A stretch of DNA of 11,811 nt from Hyphomicrobiales bacterium (GTDB taxonomy: Bacteria > Pseudomonadota > Alphaproteobacteria > Rhizobiales > Xanthobacteraceae): positions 1 through 11,811 of the forward strand of contig JAPLPC010000477.1 of the NCBI GenBank assembly GCA_026400425.1. Direction: 5' to 3'. Positions within the stretch are counted from its first letter, which is position 1, and every line of letters starts with the position of its first letter. A program made the translations under genes and the position numbers. Positions 1-7,034 of this stretch are shown piece by piece. Under the pieces are notes generated by a model. The model did not search any database. It worked only from the letters and a program-made list of their open reading frames with translations, and had not been told where the DNA came from.

Positions 1-1
1 C

Positions 2-202
2 GCGTTCTCCCGCGGCGATGCGGTGATTGTCAGGGATCCCGATGCCCATGAGATCGGCCGCGGGCTGGTGGCTTATGACGCCGCCCATGCCGAGAAGATC
101 AAGGGACGCTCTTCGCCCGACGCCATGAACATTTTGGGCATCACCGGCCGCGTCGAGATGATCCACCGCGACGATCTGGTGATGTCAGGCGCGCGGAGCT
201 AA
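2..202 (+). CDS. proB: Glutamate 5-kinase, C-terminal (PUA domain) fragment
   Basis: This is the last 66 codons of an open frame that enters the window from the left and ends at TAA 200-202. ProB phosphorylates glutamate to gamma-glutamyl phosphate, the first step of proline synthesis, in the cytoplasm. The visible part corresponds to the C-terminal PUA domain. It carries the run FSRGDAVIVRDP, then EIGRGLVAYDA, an ILG-ITGR stretch and the ending MIHRDDLVM, which I recognise from alphaproteobacterial ProB. The kinase domain lies outside the window. In many alphaproteobacteria proB is followed directly by proA; here a palindromic repeat and an unrelated secreted-protein gene follow instead. The assignment rests on recalled family sequence over a short stretch, so it is good but not certain. 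Confidence 0.85.
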   Translation, partial: AFSRGDAVIVRDPDAHEIGRGLVAYDAAHAEKIKGRSSPDAMNILGITGRVEMIHRDDLVMSGARS

Positions 203-213
203 CTTTCGCGTCT

Positions 214-299
214 CCGTCATTGCGAGGAGCGAAGCGACGCGGCAATCTAGTTCTTCGCTTGTGGCCCTCTGGATTGCTTCGCTACGCTCGCAATGACGG
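214..299. repeat. REP-like palindromic element after proB
   Basis: An imperfect inverted repeat of about 86 bp starts 12 bases after the proB stop. The outer 13 bases are a perfect match: CCGTCATTGCGAG at 214-226 against CTCGCAATGACGG at 287-299. Inside them the left arm (AGCGAAG, then CAATCTAG) pairs imperfectly with the right arm (CTGGATTG, then CTTCGCT). The type, CGTCATTGCGAG...GAAGCAATCCAG, is one I know as a highly repeated intergenic palindrome in Bradyrhizobium relatives. It could fold as a stem in the proB transcript and limit read-through or decay; that role is inferred. Confidence 0.85.
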
Positions 300-372
300 T
301 TGTGCGTAGTCTGGCCTTGATTGCGCCATGCCCGACGTCTTCGATGCTGTGGTATCAGAAAGAACAATTTTC

Positions 373-377
373 GGGAG
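373..377 (+). promoter_or_regulatory. Ribosome binding site deciding the start at 385
   Basis: GGGAG lies 7 bases before ATG 385. It selects this start over the in-frame ATG at 328, which would place 19 non-signal-like residues before the signal peptide. Confidence 0.6.
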
Positions 378-384
378 CCATTTC

Positions 385-606
385 ATGAAACGCCTTTTGT
401 TAGTCCCGCTGCTGCTGCTCGCGACACCTGCCTTCGCGCAGGGTACTCACTCCGCCGCCAATCAGGATGCCTGCGCACGCGACACGTCGCGTTTCTGTCG
501 TGCCAAGATGAACGATGGCGACATGGCCGTGCTGAGCTGTTTGAAGGAAAACCGCGCCAAGCTCGGCAAAGCCTGCGCCAAGGTGTTGGCGGATAACGGG
601 CAGTAG
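385..606 (+). CDS. Small secreted cysteine-rich-repeat protein
   Basis: The 73-residue product begins MKRLLLVPLLLLATPAFAQ, a classical Sec signal peptide with a likely cleavage after A-F-A at residue 18. The mature part has four cysteines (C30, C38, C52, C64) spaced as C-x7-C-x13-C-x11-C, with the pattern C..D..rFC...-.GD..vl.CL.....L...C. This matches the short cysteine-rich repeat family (Pfam PF00839, Cys_rich_FGFR type) common as tiny periplasmic proteins in rhizobia; their function is unknown. The frame is open from an ATG at 328, but the start at 385 is preferred because GGGAG (373-377) sits 7 bases upstream and the signal peptide begins there. The gene converges on the transporter at 669 across a hairpin. 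Two disulfides in the periplasm are plausible but inferred. Confidence 0.8.
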   Translation: MKRLLLVPLLLLATPAFAQGTHSAANQDACARDTSRFCRAKMNDGDMAVLSCLKENRAKLGKACAKVLADNGQ

Positions 607-623
607 GAGCGATGCGCCTGGTT

Positions 624-647
624 CACCTCTCCCGGGTGGGAGAGGTG
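624..647. terminator. Perfect hairpin between convergent genes
   Basis: CACCTCTCCC (624-633) and GGGAGAGGTG (638-647) form a perfect 10-bp stem with a 4-base loop. It lies 17 bases after the Cys-rich gene stop and 21 bases beyond the end of the convergent transporter gene. There is no T-run on either side, so it is not a textbook intrinsic terminator. The CACCTCTCCC/GGGAGAGGTG sequence is also a dispersed repeat type I associate with Bradyrhizobium genomes. A role as a two-way transcript end is inferred from position. Confidence 0.6.
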
Positions 648-668
648 CAAGAGCGTCGATCGCGAGAG

Positions 669-2348
669 TTAACTGCTCCCGGCCGGCGTCGAAGCCGGCA
701 GCACTTCCGTCGCCGCGCGATCCGGCGTCTCGTCTTTCCACCGCACCGAACCGAACGGACGCTCCAGCATACGACGGACTCGCACCGGGTCCGGCCCGAG
801 ATGGAAGCCCGCTGCCCGCAGATACAGCGCGCGTTCGGACTGCGTGGTGCGGTTGCGCTGACGCAGGAAATCCAGCCAGGTCGGGCAGTGATAACGCTCG
901 GTCCATAGCTCGGGATCGGCGATGTCGCGCGCGATCGACCAGCCATAGGCGCCGTTGCGTTGCCGCGTGAGCTGCACATCCTGCATCACGCCGTGAAACG
1001 CGCGCGCCTGATCCTGCGCCACCCGATATTCGATCTCCACCACCAGCGGCCCGCTGCGCGGCGTGAGCTGCAGTTGCACTTCGGGATCTTCCAGCCGTTC
1101 CGCATCGTCATCACGCGCGCCGGTCGGCGGCATCCGCCACACCAGACCGAACAGCGGTGACGCGAACATCGCGATGCCCGAGACCACCAGCGCCCATTCG
1201 ACACCGACCGCATCGGTGAGACGCCCCCAGCCCCAGCTGCCGATCGCGATGCCGCCGGCAATCGCAGCCTGAAACGCCGCCAGCGAACGACCCGCGACCC
1301 AGCGCGGCGCCGAGAGCTGCACGCCGATATTGAACAGCGCGATCGCCGCCATCCACACCGCACCGGCGACCACCAGCGATGCCGCGGTCAACACCGGCTC
1401 GGTCGAGATCGCGACGCCGATGATGGCGATGCCCATGATCAGCGTGCAGCCGCGGATCGCGGTTTCGCTGCCGAAGTGTTTGCGAATATGGCCGATATTG
1501 AGTGCACCGATGACGGCGCCCATGCCGAACGCACCCAGCATGATGCCGTAAGTCTGCGCGCCGCCGTGCAGCAGATCGCGCGCCACCAGTGGCATCAGCG
1601 CCGAGATCGAGCCACCGCAAATGCCGGTGATCAGCGTGCGCATCAGCACGATCTTGATCGACGGCGAATTGGCGATGTAGCGGATGCCGGACACGATGGC
1701 GCGATTCAGCCGCTCCCGCGGCAATCGCGACACTTCGATCTGGCGGCGCCACAGCAGCAGCACGATGAACAGCGGCACATAGAGCAGCGCATTGGCGCCA
1801 AACGCCGCCACCGCGCCGGCGGCTGCCACCACCACGCCGCCGATCGCGGGGCCGAAGCTGCGGGCGATATTGTAGCTGATGCCGTTTAGCGCCACGGCGG
1901 CCGGTAACACCTCCGGCGGCACCTGTTCGCCTACGGACGACTGCCAGGCCGGGCCAAACAGCGCCATGCCGCTGCCGATGATGAAGCAGAAGGCGAGCAG
2001 GATGTTCGGCGTGATATGGCCGGTCCAGTCCATCACGGTCAGCGCGCTGGCACCGACCAGCGACAAGGCCAGCGACGCCAGCGAGACCACGCGGCGGTCA
2101 TACATGTCCGCCACCGCGCCGGCCGGCATCGCCACCAGCATGATCGGCAGCATCAAGGCGGTCTGCACCAGCGCCACCTTGTCAGCCGACGACGTCATCT
2201 GCGTCATCGCCCAGGCAGCACCGACGCTCTGGATCATCAGGCCGAGATTGGACAGCAGGCTGGCCAGCCAGATGCGGCGGAACACCGGGAACCGCAGTGG
2301 CGCGGCGATGCCGTCGGATTGCAGAACGCGCTTGGGTGTCTCGGTCAT
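669..2348 (-). CDS. MFS_3-type exporter with cytoplasmic C-terminal domain
   Basis: This 559-residue membrane protein belongs to the major facilitator superfamily, most like the MFS_3 / EntS-related group (PF05977). Residues about 20-415 hold the hydrophobic segments expected for 12 helices. The loop after helix 2 reads GAVADMYDRRVV, matching the MFS signature G-x-x-x-D-x-x-x-R-R. From about residue 435 to 545 there is a soluble region beginning VVEIEYRV, with TRQRNGAYGW, PTWLDFLRQ and RAAGFHLGPDPVRVRRML. It resembles the dimeric alpha-beta-barrel-like tail found on rhizobial members of this group. The substrate cannot be read from sequence; small hydrophobic compounds or siderophores are usual for relatives. 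The start ATG (2346-2348) has AGGGAGA (2357-2351 on the minus strand) just upstream. The gene is divergent from the hydrolase at 2525 and convergent with the Cys-rich gene. Confidence 0.88.
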   Translation of the reverse strand: MTETPKRVLQSDGIAAPLRFPVFRRIWLASLLSNLGLMIQSVGAAWAMTQMTSSADKVALVQTALMLPIMLVAMPAGAVADMYDRRVVSLASLALSLVGASALTVMDWTGHITPNILLAFCFIIGSGMALFGPAWQSSVGEQVPPEVLPAAVALNGISYNIARSFGPAIGGVVVAAAGAVAAFGANALLYVPLFIVLLLWRRQIEVSRLPRERLNRAIVSGIRYIANSPSIKIVLMRTLITGICGGSISALMPLVARDLLHGGAQTYGIMLGAFGMGAVIGALNIGHIRKHFGSETAIRGCTLIMGIAIIGVAISTEPVLTAASLVVAGAVWMAAIALFNIGVQLSAPRWVAGRSLAAFQAAIAGGIAIGSWGWGRLTDAVGVEWALVVSGIAMFASPLFGLVWRMPPTGARDDDAERLEDPEVQLQLTPRSGPLVVEIEYRVAQDQARAFHGVMQDVQLTRQRNGAYGWSIARDIADPELWTERYHCPTWLDFLRQRNRTTQSERALYLRAAGFHLGPDPVRVRRMLERPFGSVRWKDETPDRAATEVLPASTPAGSS

Positions 2349-2350
2349 GC

Positions 2351-2357
2351 TCTCCCT
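2351..2357 (-). promoter_or_regulatory. Ribosome binding site of the MFS gene
   Basis: On the minus strand AGGGAGA sits immediately before the ATG at 2348-2346, with the AGGGAG core 3 bases from it. The spacing is short but usable, and it supports this start. In the 176 bp between the divergent starts (2349-2524) I found no convincing -35/-10 pair on either strand. Confidence 0.45.
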
Positions 2358-2511
2358 GTCGTCATGATCGGCCCTCGACGTGTCGCATCCGTCGATTGTG
2401 GGGATTCCTATGCAATGCCCTGTGATGCCTGCGAATCTGCCTCACTGTCCAGTCATGGAGACGCTATATGGCTGCACGTCGCGCGGCTAGGCTGCGGCAA
2501 AACGGCGATTC

Positions 2512-2516
2512 GGGAG
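2512..2516 (+). promoter_or_regulatory. Ribosome binding site deciding the hydrolase start
   Basis: GGGAG lies 8 bases before ATG 2525, from which a twin-arginine signal peptide begins at once. The in-frame ATG at 2468 would add 19 residues rich in Ala and Arg before the signal and is therefore rejected. Confidence 0.6.
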
Positions 2517-2524
2517 CGAACGAG

Positions 2525-3895
2525 ATGCATGTGTCACGACGGTTGATGTTGCTGGGCGCCGCAGCGCTGCCGCTGGCGGCACGGATGAGCCCACCGGCGC
2601 TGGCGCAGGATGCTGTCAAGCCGTCAGCCGCGCCGCAGGTTCCCCCGATTTTGTTCGTGCATGGCAATGGCGACCATGCGGCGCTGTGGATGACACAGCT
2701 GTGGCGGATGGAATCCAATGGCATCCCGCGTGAGCGCATGATGGCGGTCAACTTCACGGATCCGTTGGCGCGCACCGACAATACCGTGGCTCAGCCGAAC
2801 CGGTCATCGACCACGCAGCAGCGCGACGAACTGATGAGCGCCATCGCCGAACTGAAACGCCGCACCGGCGCGGCCAAATTCGCCCTGGTCGCCAATTCGC
2901 GCGGCGGCTACGCCGTCCGCAATGCCATCAAAAACGGCGCCGCGGCCGATGTCAGCCATGCGGTGCTGTGCGGCGTGCCCAATCACGGGGTGTATGCCTG
3001 GGACGACGGGCTTGGCAGCGAGTTCAACGGCCGCGGGCCGTTCCTGCGCGGGCTGAACGACGGCGACAGCGAAGTCACGAAGGGCGTCGCCTTTCTGACC
3101 TTGCGCAGCGACGGGGTGGACAAGTACGCCCAGCCGGACGGGCGCTTCGTCGCCAAGCCCGGCACCCCCACCGGTATCACCTCGGACGGCCCCGCCCTGC
3201 GCGGCGCGCTCAATCTGGTGCTTGGCACCGTCGACCATCGCGAGACCGGCTTTCATCCGCGCGCGTTCCGCGAGATCTTCAAATTCATCGCCGGCCGCGA
3301 GCCAGACCGCATCGCCGTCCTGCCGGAGACTACGGTGACGCTCAGCGGTCTGGTCACCGGCACGCCGGGCGGCGTGCCCACCAATCGGCCGTTCGCCGAT
3401 GCATCGGTCGAGATCTATCGCGTGGCGCCGGACAGCGGCGAGCGGATCGGCGGCGCGATCTACACCATCAAGACCAGTGCCGACGGGCGCTGGGGACCGG
3501 CGCGGGTCGAACCGACTTGGCCGCTGGAGATCGTCCTGACCGCAGCGGGATCGCCGACCACACATTTTTATCGCGCGCCGTTCCCGCGCTCGTCGGATCT
3601 GGTGCATCTGCGTGCTGCGCGTCCGCTCGGCGCCGCCGATGCTGGCGCCGGCGCGGTGCTGCTGATGTCGCGGCCGCGCGGCTATTTCGGCCTGCCCCGC
3701 GATATCGTGCTGTTCGACGGCCGCGAACCCGGCGACGTCAAATCCGGCGTTCCAACCGACTCGGTCACGACGCTGCGGCTGCCCGCCGGCGATATCGGGC
3801 GCCCGATGGTGGCACAGTTCAATCAGGAGCGACTGGTGGCCCGCGCTTGGCCCGCAGCAGGCGGTCACATCTCGGTGGCCGAATTGACCGACTGA
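2525..3895 (+). CDS. Tat-type exported alpha/beta hydrolase (lipase-like)
   Basis: The 456-residue product starts with a twin-arginine-like signal (S4-R5-R6-L-M-L-L, hydrophobic run, A-L-A-Q near 25-28). An alpha/beta hydrolase domain follows: the strand and oxyanion region ILFVHGNGD (about 42-50), the nucleophile elbow A-N-S125-R-G-G, a candidate acid in LRSDG (D196), and a candidate histidine in TVDHRETGF (H238) just before FREIFKFIAGREP. From about residue 265 a beta-rich C-terminal part follows, including THFYRAPFPRSSDLVHLR. This order and the YRAPF motif recall the Archaeoglobus fulgidus lipase AFL, which has a C-terminal beta-barrel lipid-binding domain; that comparison is from memory. 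The first Gly of the usual G-x-S-x-G is Ala. Probable role: periplasmic lipase or esterase, substrate unknown. The P450 gene follows after 84 bp and may be co-transcribed. Confidence 0.78.
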   Translation: MHVSRRLMLLGAAALPLAARMSPPALAQDAVKPSAAPQVPPILFVHGNGDHAALWMTQLWRMESNGIPRERMMAVNFTDPLARTDNTVAQPNRSSTTQQRDELMSAIAELKRRTGAAKFALVANSRGGYAVRNAIKNGAAADVSHAVLCGVPNHGVYAWDDGLGSEFNGRGPFLRGLNDGDSEVTKGVAFLTLRSDGVDKYAQPDGRFVAKPGTPTGITSDGPALRGALNLVLGTVDHRETGFHPRAFREIFKFIAGREPDRIAVLPETTVTLSGLVTGTPGGVPTNRPFADASVEIYRVAPDSGERIGGAIYTIKTSADGRWGPARVEPTWPLEIVLTAAGSPTTHFYRAPFPRSSDLVHLRAARPLGAADAGAGAVLLMSRPRGYFGLPRDIVLFDGREPGDVKSGVPTDSVTTLRLPAGDIGRPMVAQFNQERLVARAWPAAGGHISVAELTD

Positions 3896-3979
3896 CGCCT
3901 GCCCTGCAATCTGCCTTCATAGTGCCTGCATGCGGGGGCTATCATGGCAGGCAGGCGCCCCCGCCGCTGTGAGGCCATC

Positions 3980-5368
3980 ATGACCATTGCGGAAGTCTTG
4001 GACTTTCCTGTTGCGACCCGCAGCGTGGTGCCGCCGTCACCGCCGCGCGCGCCGGAGGACATGACCTCGCGCGCCCGGATGGCGGCGATGCGGCGCAGCG
4101 CCATCGAGACCTGGGGCCAGAAGGCCTATGAAGACGACATCATCAAGGGCCGCTTCTTCAATCACGCCAGCTTCATCCTCAACGACCCCGATGCGATCCG
4201 CCATGTGCTGGTCGATAACCATGAGAACTACACGCGCACGCCCGCCGCGTTCCGCGTGCTCCGTCCGCTGCTCGGCGACGGCCTGCTCACCGCCGAAGGC
4301 CGTGCCTGGAAACATCAGCGCCGCACGCTGGCGCCGGCCTTCACGCCGCGCGCGGTGGGAACGCTGGTCCCGCATATGCTGTCGGCCATCGATGACACCG
4401 TCACCGATCTGCAGGGCAAGACCGGCGAGCCGGTGGATCTGCGCGAGATCATGCAGCGCATGACGCTCGAGATCGCAGGGCGCACCATGTTTTCTTACGG
4501 CATGGCGATGCACGGCCCGGCACTTCGCGATTTCGTCATCGAATACGGCGAGACCCTCGCACGGCCGCATTTCCTCGATTTGCTGCTGCCGCAGGGATGG
4601 CCGACGCCGCAGGATATCCGGCGCTATTTCTTCCGCCGCCGCTGGACGCGCTTCGTCGCCGTCCTGGTGACTGAGCGCCGTGCCGCCGGCAAGGCCGACA
4701 ATGCACCGCCGCGCGACCTGTTCGAACTGATGCTCGCCGCGCGGGATCCGGAGACGGGCGCTGCATTCACCGATGACCAGCTCGGCGATCAGGTCGCGAC
4801 CATGATCCTGGCCGGCCACGAGACGACGGCCACGGCGCTGTTCTGGGCTTTATATCTGCTCACGCTAGATCCTACGACGCAGGAACAGGTGGCCACCGAG
4901 GCCCGCGCCGCGATGGCGACCGGAGCGCTCGACCTCGACCGGCTGCCCTTCACCCGCGCTGTCATCGACGAGACCATGAGGCTGTATCCGCCGGCTTTCC
5001 TGATCGCCCGCGCGGCGCGTGCGCAGGACACGATCGGCGGGCACGCCGTCGGCAAAGGCGACGTCATCCTGATCGCGCCGTGGCTGCTGCACCGGAACGA
5101 GACTCGCTGGAGCGATCCGAATGCGTTCATGCCGCAGCGTTTCATGCCGGGCAGCGCGCCGCCAGACCGCTTCGCCTATCTGCCGTTCGGCGTCGGTGCC
5201 CGCGTCTGCATCGGCGCGCATTTCGCCATCGTCGAGGCCACACTGGCACTGGCCAAATTGATCGGCCATTACCGGGTGACGCTGCCGGAGCGTGAGCCGG
5301 TGATGCCGATCGGCGTAGTGACGACGCAGCCGGATCGCTCGCCGATGTTTCGCATCGAGAGAAGGTGA
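3980..5368 (+). CDS. Cytochrome P450
   Basis: This is a 462-residue cytoplasmic haem monooxygenase with every hallmark visible. The C-helix has W110-K-H-Q-R. The I-helix oxygen-activation motif is A278-G-H-E-T-T283. The K-helix E-x-x-R is E331-T-M-R334, followed by LYPPA. The haem loop FGVGARVC410IG carries the axial cysteine, preceded by a P-x-R-F-type segment (MPQRF). The form AGHETTA belongs to P450s of the CYP4/CYP102-like bacterial group, many of which oxidise fatty acids or terpenoids; the substrate here is unknown. There is no fused reductase and no ferredoxin or reductase gene in the window, so electrons must come from elsewhere. ATG 3980 (GAGG at 3971-3974) is preferred. An in-frame ATG at 3944, with GGGGG at 3934-3938, would add 12 basic residues and cannot be excluded. 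A large palindrome begins on the last base of the stop codon. Confidence 0.93.
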   Translation: MTIAEVLDFPVATRSVVPPSPPRAPEDMTSRARMAAMRRSAIETWGQKAYEDDIIKGRFFNHASFILNDPDAIRHVLVDNHENYTRTPAAFRVLRPLLGDGLLTAEGRAWKHQRRTLAPAFTPRAVGTLVPHMLSAIDDTVTDLQGKTGEPVDLREIMQRMTLEIAGRTMFSYGMAMHGPALRDFVIEYGETLARPHFLDLLLPQGWPTPQDIRRYFFRRRWTRFVAVLVTERRAAGKADNAPPRDLFELMLAARDPETGAAFTDDQLGDQVATMILAGHETTATALFWALYLLTLDPTTQEQVATEARAAMATGALDLDRLPFTRAVIDETMRLYPPAFLIARAARAQDTIGGHAVGKGDVILIAPWLLHRNETRWSDPNAFMPQRFMPGSAPPDRFAYLPFGVGARVCIGAHFAIVEATLALAKLIGHYRVTLPEREPVMPIGVVTTQPDRSPMFRIERR

Positions 5369-5512
5369 CTCGGTCCCTCATGGTGAGGAGGCGCGCGGCG
5401 CAATTGCGCCGCTGGCAGCGCCGTCTCACCATGAGTTGACCTGGCTCGGGAGTGTGCGGCCATCCTTCGAGACGCGGCCAAGTGGCCGCTCCTGAAGGGT
5501 GAGGGACCGAGT
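5368..5512. repeat. Large nested palindromic repeat abutting the P450 stop
   Basis: This element of about 145 bp has 13-base perfect outer arms: ACTCGGTCCCTCA (5368-5380) and TGAGGGACCGAGT (5500-5512). The left part also pairs internally: CTCATGGTGAG (5377-5387) is the perfect complement of CTCACCATGAG (5425-5435). Two further stems lie inside: GGCGCAATTGCGCC (5397-5410) and GCGGCCA-AG-TGGCCGC (5474-5489). The outer arm and the inner arm share 5377-5380, so the two pairings compete at their edges. The sequence type (CTCGGTCCCTCATGGTGAGG...CATCCTTCGAGACGCGGCC...) is one I know as a dispersed intergenic repeat in Bradyrhizobium relatives. It may end the P450 transcript. Confidence 0.88.
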
Positions 5513-5523
5513 AGAAACCGTCT

Positions 5524-5551
5524 TTGACTCGTCGCGCGAGCATACTATCTA
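5524..5551 (+). promoter_or_regulatory. Candidate sigma-70-type promoter of the cyclase gene
   Basis: TTGACT (5524-5529), a 16-base spacer and TATCTA (5546-5551) resemble a -35/-10 pair. The predicted transcript start falls at about 5558-5559, on the ATG of the cyclase, which has no Shine-Dalgarno sequence. The -10 match is only moderate. Confidence 0.4.
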
Positions 5552-5558
5552 TCTCGCC

Positions 5559-6968
5559 ATGTCCGATATCTTCTCGCAGTTCGCGCCCCTCGGCAAAGTC
5601 ACCGCCCCCGCCATTGCCGATGCCATCGCGCGGCTGGCGCAGGATGGGGCCGATCACGAGCTGAACCGCGTTAATCCACTGGATTTCGCAGCGCGTACGG
5701 GCATAAACGAAGAGAAGGCCATTGCCGGCTTCCTGCATGCCTCCAAGCTCGGCCTGTTCGATCTCACCTGGAATGTGATGTGTCCCGGCTGCGGCGGCGT
5801 GCTCGATGCCCATGGCACGCTGAAATCGCTGCGCAGCGACGACTATCATTGCGGCCTGTGCGGCCGTGGCTATGCCGCCTCGGTGGACGAACAGGTGGAG
5901 GTCGCCTTCACCATCTCCCCGCGCGTCCGGCGCATCGCCGCCCATGATCCCCATTCACTGCCGATCTGGGAATACTTCCGCCAGGTGTTCTGGAGCTCCG
6001 GCGTCGAGTTCAATGCCGATGCGCTGGCGACCTTGTCGGAAGACGTGATGCTCGACGCTCGCGAATTGCCTGCCCATGAGAAGGCCGAGGTCACGCTGCA
6101 GCTGCCGACGGATTTCATCATCCTGTTCGAGCCGGTGACGCATATGGCCCACTTCATCGACGTGCAAGGCGAGCCGACCGACGAGATGCGGCAATTGTCG
6201 CTGACCTACAAGAGCGAGCACGCACCGACGCTGACTACCACCATGCAGCCAGGACCTCTCACCATTAGCTACGACAATCAGACCGGCACACGCGTGCTGC
6301 CCTCGATCCTGGTTGCGGCCGATGCGCTGCATCACTTGATCGGCAAGCGTAAACCGTTCGTCACGGCGAAGCGTATCCTCAGCAATCAGACGTTTCGCGA
6401 TCTTTACAAGGCCGACAATCTCACCATCGACCAGCGCCTGAAGATCACGTCGCTGACCTTCCTGTTCACCGACCTCAAAGGCTCGACTGCGTTGTATGAA
6501 CGCGTTGGCGATCTCGCCGCTTTCGATCTCGTCCGCGCGCATTTCCATGCGCTGCTGGACATCATCGCAGCCGAAGGCGGTGCCGTGGTGAAGACCATCG
6601 GCGACAGCGTAATGGCGACCTTCACGCGCCCCGAACAGGCCTTGCTGGCGGCGATCGAGATGCGCAAGGCGATGGAGCGGCTCAACGACGAACGCGCAAC
6701 CCGCGATCTCGTCGTCAAGATCGGCATCCATGAGGGGCCGTGTCTCGCAGTGATGCTCAATGAGCGGCAGGATTATTTCGGCCAGACCGTGAATATCGCC
6801 GCGCGCGTGCAGGGCTTGGCGACGTCACAATCCATTCATGTGACGTCGCCCATCGTTTCGGCAAAGGCCGTCGAAGCGATCCTGCAGCAGAGCGGCGCGA
6901 CGCCGATCGAAAAGACTGCCGCTTTACGCGGCATCGCTGACGCCGTTTTGGTCTATGAGATTCCGTGA
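5559..6968 (+). CDS. Class III adenylate cyclase with zinc ribbon and DUF5939-type N-terminus
   Basis: The 469-residue soluble protein has its cyclase homology domain at about residues 296-468. All catalytic positions are present: metal-binding D305 (FTDLKGST) and D349 (KTIGDS), adenine-selecting K345 and D405 (DYFG), and transition-state N412 and R416 (VNIAAR). It should therefore make cAMP from ATP as a homodimer. The N-terminal half matches the DUF5939-type region that precedes such domains, and carries a four-cysteine zinc ribbon (C75-x2-C78, C98-x2-C101). There are no membrane segments or known receiver domain, so the input signal is probably cytoplasmic and is unknown. GTG 5499 would extend the frame by 20 residues but lies within the right arm of the palindrome, so ATG 5559 is preferred although no ribosome site precedes it. 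The TerB-like gene follows 178 bp later. Confidence 0.9.
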   Translation: MSDIFSQFAPLGKVTAPAIADAIARLAQDGADHELNRVNPLDFAARTGINEEKAIAGFLHASKLGLFDLTWNVMCPGCGGVLDAHGTLKSLRSDDYHCGLCGRGYAASVDEQVEVAFTISPRVRRIAAHDPHSLPIWEYFRQVFWSSGVEFNADALATLSEDVMLDARELPAHEKAEVTLQLPTDFIILFEPVTHMAHFIDVQGEPTDEMRQLSLTYKSEHAPTLTTTMQPGPLTISYDNQTGTRVLPSILVAADALHHLIGKRKPFVTAKRILSNQTFRDLYKADNLTIDQRLKITSLTFLFTDLKGSTALYERVGDLAAFDLVRAHFHALLDIIAAEGGAVVKTIGDSVMATFTRPEQALLAAIEMRKAMERLNDERATRDLVVKIGIHEGPCLAVMLNERQDYFGQTVNIAARVQGLATSQSIHVTSPIVSAKAVEAILQQSGATPIEKTAALRGIADAVLVYEIP

Positions 6969-7034
6969 AGGACGTCGCCAAGGCCGGCAATGCGCGACTT
7001 CGCCAACGCTTACTTAACTGTAATTAGGCCGGCA

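Noticed and set aside
328..384. Upstream ATG extension of the Cys-rich protein
   Set aside because: It puts 19 residues before a proper signal peptide and has no ribosome site; ATG 385 has GGGAG.
203..384. A -35/-10 pair (TTGATT at 317, TTCGAT at 340) for the Cys-rich gene
   Set aside because: The spacing is 17, but the -10 matches only three of six positions, which is no better than chance in this region.
2804..3868. 354-codon minus-strand frame opposite the hydrolase
   Set aside because: It has low-complexity Ala/Arg/Gly/Asp composition and no recognisable motif. It is a GC-driven shadow of the hydrolase gene.
3897..3955. Inverted GCCTGC/GCAGGC copies between hydrolase and P450 as a terminator
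   Set aside because: The arms are short, imperfect and about 40 bases apart with no T-run; too weak to call.
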